Positions 50,146-53,864 of a DNA stretch of 53,864 nucleotides are shown here, piece after piece. The translations under genes were made by a program, and so were the position numbers. Every line of letters begins with the position of its first letter. Position 1 is the stretch's first letter. This stretch comes from an uncultured Sanguibacteroides sp. (GTDB taxonomy: Bacteria > Bacteroidota > Bacteroidia > Bacteroidales > Marinifilaceae): contig NZ_UQRQ01000022.1 of the NCBI RefSeq assembly GCF_900543425.1, positions 1-53,864 of the forward strand, given 5' to 3'. The notes below the pieces were generated by a model. It did not search any database. It was not told the origin of the DNA and was given only the letters and a program-made list of their open reading frames with translations.

Positions 50146-51933
50146 TTAAAAAGAGTTGGCATCCGCAATAGAAGAAAACTTTCTACGAATCCATTGAGAT
50201 ATTTTGGTTGTAATTTCGACCCCGGAGAAAGGAATAAACTCATCGTACATATCCGCCTGATCAAAATTATCGATGCCGACAGAGAGTACCTCGATACCCC
50301 GCCTGCGTCCTTCCCGGACGACTTCCCACACGTGTTCCCGGGCATTCTCCCCGTCATAGCCGGTGGCAGAAGGCGCTCCATCGGAAATCATAAAAAACAA
50401 TTTGTTTTTTGTATCCGACTTAAATTTATCAAAGCAATAAAGCATAGCGTAACCGTCGGCATTGGCATTTAAAGCCGATTGTGAAAACAATTTTCCCCAC
50501 TGCAATTTTTCACCGTTCTCGTAAAAACGAGTAATCTCTATTCTCTCCGTATCACAACGATGACCATAAATAGAGAAACGAATGAGATTGGGATACTTAC
50601 TGAAAGCCAAAGCGAGAGCCAACGAAATTACCGTTTGCATTTCGATCTTATCTCCCGTTACCATAGAACCGGATAAATCGAGTAGAATGACGACTTCCAA
50701 AATCACCGAAGAAGTATATTCTTCTTCCTGAAAAATATAACGATTATAACGAACCTGGTATAATTCATCCTCATCCAATTCACCGGAATCCTGCTCGTAA
50801 ACGGTCCGGACTCTATCCATTTTAGCCGAGAACATGGAAAGAGTCAGTTGTATCCGGGCCGCAAGTTCTTTAGCCCGATTGAGCAAAGCATCCGAGATTT
50901 TAGCACACTCCGCCTCGACTTCCTCGATCCGGTCACAACAACCCAAATTTCCTTTCCACTCCAACCTGGAACGCTCGGAAGAAACAAAAGACTGATGGCA
51001 ATATACCGGTTCGGGATTTAAGGTCTTTCGCATGTCTTTAATGACAGACTCCGCCATTTTGATTTTCTGATCCGTTTTAAAATCCTCTATTCCCCTGAGT
51101 GCGTTTTTCATCTCCTGCAGGCAAAAATTATCAGGACAAAAATCAGCATGTCGAAACAACCGGGCTAATACCTCCGCGTATTTCTCGACATCCGAGTAAG
51201 TCAAATCTGCATATCTCTTTATTCCCTCCAATATAGAATCGACCTCTATTACCTTTTGTCTGTTCATCGGAAAAGACAATACTTCACGCCGGTATGAACC
51301 GTACTCCAGAATATTAGGATACAATATTTTGGAACAAATATAATCCAAAAGGGCTTCAGACCCGTCCGATCCGTTACTTTCATTATTCTCTCCCGGACCG
51401 CCGTAAAAACCGATCCGCTCCTCAACGGCATTTATTCCCATAGCCATATCCAAACGCCGGGCAGCGTAAAGATAAAAATGATATCCCGGGAAATCCATGA
51501 CCAATTTGGACTCCACCCGGCGATCTTCCAGCATATGAATCAACTCATACTGTAAATGAGTATATCTCAAATCTTTCGAATCTAAATGATTGATCTCCTT
51601 CCCGGTATACACCATATGTGCCATTTCATGCACAAAATGACCAAAAAACGAATATACTCTTATTTCGTCAGAAAAAGCCAAACGCAACAATTTCAGGTTT
51701 AATGCAATCTGTCTGGGATTCATCGCCAAACTCGGTGCTTTATTGGACAATACCATCTTAGGAATCTCCCCGGTAACATGGTAAGCAATCCGGGCACAGA
51801 CAGGAACCAGGGCCAAGATATCGGTCGTACCCAAATTCCGGTCGACCAGATTCCGGGCCCGCGGGAAATCTCCCCACCAATCCCGATCCATGAATTGCTC
51901 CTCGTATATTTCCTCTATCTTTCGAAAGTCCAT
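50146..51933 (-). CDS. VWA-domain protein with N-terminal HExxH (MoxR partner)
   Basis: The 595-residue protein has no signal peptide. The N-terminal part contains FGHFVHEMAHMVYTGKEINH, an HExxH motif like that of putative metallopeptidase-VWA proteins. The C-terminal part is a von Willebrand A domain with the MIDAS sequence EVVILLDLSGSMVTGDKI and a later ISDGAPS. It is encoded 9 bp after a MoxR-type ATPase, the typical VWA/AAA+ pair (CobT/CobS-, RavA/ViaA-like) that remodels or inserts metals into protein complexes. The client is unknown. Confidence 0.85.
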   Translation of the reverse strand: MDFRKIEEIYEEQFMDRDWWGDFPRARNLVDRNLGTTDILALVPVCARIAYHVTGEIPKMVLSNKAPSLAMNPRQIALNLKLLRLAFSDEIRVYSFFGHFVHEMAHMVYTGKEINHLDSKDLRYTHLQYELIHMLEDRRVESKLVMDFPGYHFYLYAARRLDMAMGINAVEERIGFYGGPGENNESNGSDGSEALLDYICSKILYPNILEYGSYRREVLSFPMNRQKVIEVDSILEGIKRYADLTYSDVEKYAEVLARLFRHADFCPDNFCLQEMKNALRGIEDFKTDQKIKMAESVIKDMRKTLNPEPVYCHQSFVSSERSRLEWKGNLGCCDRIEEVEAECAKISDALLNRAKELAARIQLTLSMFSAKMDRVRTVYEQDSGELDEDELYQVRYNRYIFQEEEYTSSVILEVVILLDLSGSMVTGDKIEMQTVISLALALAFSKYPNLIRFSIYGHRCDTERIEITRFYENGEKLQWGKLFSQSALNANADGYAMLYCFDKFKSDTKNKLFFMISDGAPSATGYDGENAREHVWEVVREGRRRGIEVLSVGIDNFDQADMYDEFIPFSGVEITTKISQWIRRKFSSIADANSF

Positions 51934-51942
51934 CGGAAACCG

Positions 51943-52791
51943 TTATAAAGTTTGAACCAAGGAGCGGGCCAACGTCTCTTCCCCGGTAATGACATAATTC
52001 GTCAATATGACTTTTTCAATGATTTCATTTAACCGATATCCTAAAGGTAAATAAGCTGCCGCATCCAGTACCTGACGAGTAGAAAGCGAAACGGAGAGGG
52101 TCTCCCTCTGTTCTGCCAACCGCAATATTTCAGCCACCTTAGTCAATTCTCTGGCCGCCTCTTTGGATACCTGGGGATAACGATCCAAAATCAGATCCGC
52201 TTCCTCGGACGGAGTCAAATAAGCAAGTCGTACCTTGATAAACCGATCTTCAAAAGCCGTATCCAAACGTTGGGTCGATACATAAGCGAATCCCACGTTT
52301 CCGGCAGCTACAAACAACACATCTTCTCCTTTATTATAACGTATCCCGGAGTCCTCATCGTAAATATAAGACTGCTGCCTATCCAGTATCGTCATTAAAA
52401 AATTAGCAGCCACCATGGGGATCCGGGTCAACTCATCCAAAAACATCAACGTAGGCCGGGAGGAGGTGAAAGCTTTAAAAAATTCGGAACGAACAGCCTT
52501 TGTCTTCCCGTCATCTCCGATAATCAATCCCCCGACAAACATCTTTTTGGGTTTAAAAGCCTGTCCCATGTCGAAGGCAAAAAAATCCATTCCGATAGCC
52601 TCGGCCAACTCTTTAGCAACGGACGACTTTCCACACCCTTTGGGACCTAATAAAAAAGGATATTTCTTCAGATACAAAGTATGGCACAGAAATTCCCATG
52701 TCTCCGCGGGAATATACAAATCCTCCGAATGTTTCGGAGGAGAAAATAATATCATATTGGTTTGCCTCGGTGCACGTGTTTTTTCCGTCAT
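51943..52791 (-). CDS. MoxR-type AAA+ ATPase
   Basis: The 282-residue ATPase has Walker A FLLGPKGCGKSSVAKELAEA, Walker B RPTLMFLDELTRIP, sensor 1 VLFVAAGNVGFAYVSTQRL and an arginine-finger region DTAFEDRFIKVRL. It resembles the MoxR/CbbQ-type AAA_5 group. The start at 52791 gives 12 residues before a second possible start (MILFSPP). It probably works on or with the VWA protein encoded next. Confidence 0.9.
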   Translation of the reverse strand: MTEKTRAPRQTNMILFSPPKHSEDLYIPAETWEFLCHTLYLKKYPFLLGPKGCGKSSVAKELAEAIGMDFFAFDMGQAFKPKKMFVGGLIIGDDGKTKAVRSEFFKAFTSSRPTLMFLDELTRIPMVAANFLMTILDRQQSYIYDEDSGIRYNKGEDVLFVAAGNVGFAYVSTQRLDTAFEDRFIKVRLAYLTPSEEADLILDRYPQVSKEAARELTKVAEILRLAEQRETLSVSLSTRQVLDAAAYLPLGYRLNEIIEKVILTNYVITGEETLARSLVQTL

Positions 52792-52834
52792 TTATCCCCT
52801 ATTTTCATTGTTATTTTACCTTACAAATCTAACC

Positions 52835-52871
52835 ATAAAAAACGAGGCTACCAGAAAAAAGCAGCCTCGTT
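52835..52871 (-). terminator. Intrinsic terminator of peptidase T gene
   Basis: Arms AACGAGGCT (52841-52849) and AGCCTCGTT (52863-52871) form a 9-bp stem with a 13-base loop. On the minus strand it is followed by TTTTTATGG. It sits 20 bases after the stop codon of the gene at 52891. Confidence 0.88.
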
Positions 52872-52890
52872 CTCCATTAAATTTTATTTT

Positions 52891-53864
52891 TTATTTTGCC
52901 CAAAGTTGAATCAAATTCAAAATGGTCTGCATGGCTTTATGCATTGTATCCAAAGAACAGTACTCAAATTTTCCGTGGAAATTCATACCTCCGGTAAACA
53001 GATTCGGACAAGGCAATCCCATGTAAGAAAGGCGTGCTCCATCAGTTCCCCCCCGTATCGGACGCACAATAGGAGTTACTCCGGCCTGCTTCATCGCCTG
53101 AAAAGCTTTGTCAATCACTTCCGGATGCGGCTCTACCATCTCACGCATATTATAGTATTGATCTTTTAATGTCAATGTAATCACCCCTTCTCCGTACTTC
53201 CGGGTTAACAAGTCAACCACTTTGGTCATATACTGTTTTTTCAACTCGAATTTTTCCCGGTCATGATCCCGGATGATATAATCGATGGTAGCACTTTCCA
53301 CCGAACCACCTAAACCTACCAGATGATAAAAACCTTCATATCCGTCCGTATGTTCCGGACGTTCCCAAGCCGGAAGTAAACTGTTTATATCGGCTGCCAC
53401 CTGCAAGGCATTGATCATCTTGTCTTTCGCGTATCCCGGGTGAACATTACGTCCCTGAATAACCATCTTAGCGCTGGCCGCGTTGAAATTTTCATATTCC
53501 AACTCGCCCTCAAATCCCCCGTCAATCGTATAGGCAAACTTAGCCCCGAATTTCCCGACATTAAAGAAATCGACCCCACGACCAACCTCCTCATCCGGAG
53601 TGAACCCGATGCGAATCTTTCCGTGTGCCACTTCAGGATGATTAATCAAATATTCGGCAGCCGTCATGATTTCAGCCACTCCGGCCTTATCATCGGCACC
53701 CAACAAAGTCGTTCCATCCGTCGTTATTAAAGTATGACCTTTAAAATAAGCCAATTCCGGAAAATCGACCACCTTCATTACCAGGTTTGCATTTAACCTT
53801 ATATCTTCTCCATCGTAATTCTCGATGATCTGCGGCTTTATATTAGCGCCACTCATATCCGGGC
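52891..53864 (-). CDS. pepT: Peptidase T (tripeptidase, M20 family), N-terminus outside window
   Basis: The frame continues to the right edge (PDMSGANIKPQ), where peptidase T has HxDTSPDMSG, so the first ~80 residues lie outside. About 324 residues are visible. Metal-binding and catalytic landmarks of M20B enzymes are TLLGADDKAGVAEIMTA, FTPDEEVGRGVDFFN, the dimer region around YAKDKMINALQVA, and RPIRGGTDGARLSYMGLPCP with a final MNFHGKFEYCSLD. It is a cytoplasmic enzyme removing N-terminal residues from tripeptides. Confidence 0.95.
   Translation of the reverse strand, partial: PDMSGANIKPQIIENYDGEDIRLNANLVMKVVDFPELAYFKGHTLITTDGTTLLGADDKAGVAEIMTAAEYLINHPEVAHGKIRIGFTPDEEVGRGVDFFNVGKFGAKFAYTIDGGFEGELEYENFNAASAKMVIQGRNVHPGYAKDKMINALQVAADINSLLPAWERPEHTDGYEGFYHLVGLGGSVESATIDYIIRDHDREKFELKKQYMTKVVDLLTRKYGEGVITLTLKDQYYNMREMVEPHPEVIDKAFQAMKQAGVTPIVRPIRGGTDGARLSYMGLPCPNLFTGGMNFHGKFEYCSLDTMHKAMQTILNLIQLWAK

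Noticed and set aside
1..53864. CRISPR arrays, tRNA or rRNA genes
   Set aside because: No regularly spaced repeats and no tRNA or rRNA-like sequence noticed on either strand.

Overview
The window looks like chromosome from a gut-type Bacteroidales bacterium. The evidence is a SusC/SusD pair with an ECF sigma/FecR switch, DUF4843 and PKD-like lipoproteins, DUF5117-type zinc proteases, many Bacteroidetes-style lipoproteins, and Rhs proteins with the 'DYGARMYDAELGRWF' type of core. An Odoribacteraceae-like host (Butyricimonas/Odoribacter) is my guess; the sequence alone does not prove it.

Positions 1-19,649 (all minus strand) hold two tandem copies of a two-gene Rhs/YD-repeat locus (19649-11746 and 4806 to beyond position 1). 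Each has a ~1340-residue exported YD-repeat protein followed 17 bp later by an exported Rhs protein. Downstream of the complete Rhs gene lies an array of displaced, start-less Rhs 'tips'. Each tip carries a C-terminal toxin-like domain and is followed by its own immunity-like gene: tip B (HEYTGH), tip A' (a second copy of the resident toxin A), tip C, then a decayed remnant. A ~1.9 kb block is repeated apparently without mismatch at an offset of 3,560 bp.

Positions 19,772-30,272 (minus) are one compact operon of 13 genes. It encodes an orphan OmpR-like regulator and then a type II secretion/type IV pilus-like machine: major pseudopilin, prepilin peptidase, GspE ATPase, secretin, GspL/PilN-, PilO- and PilP/GspC-like proteins, a small lipoprotein, a beta-helix membrane protein, two minor pseudopilins and GspF. 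The last gene ends 122 bp before the first Rhs gene. On the other side (30,822-33,390, plus) is a degraded third Rhs locus with a broken lipoprotein immunity gene and a putative zinc peptidase.

The strongest new signal is a tandem direct repeat, TTTAGTGC-CTT-TTTAGTGC (11-bp period, each preceded by AATG). It occurs upstream of the secretion operon and also upstream of two Rhs loci, where it is followed by a conserved leader with a five-codon micro-ORF and a 5-4-5 hairpin. With Sec signals on the Rhs proteins and lipoprotein immunity, this suggests a co-regulated Rhs toxin arsenal exported by a type II-like machine. That is inference.

Positions 33,525-47,887 (minus) are a nutrient-uptake/proteolysis locus: ECF sigma, FecR anti-sigma, SusC, SusD, DUF4843 lipoprotein, PKD-like lipoprotein, an intact zinc metalloprotease and a paralogue whose HExxH site is destroyed. 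Paired identical palindromes lie upstream of the sigma gene. Positions 48,221-53,864 hold a YfbM-like protein, a C1-family peptidase, a VWA/MoxR pair and the 3' part of peptidase T.
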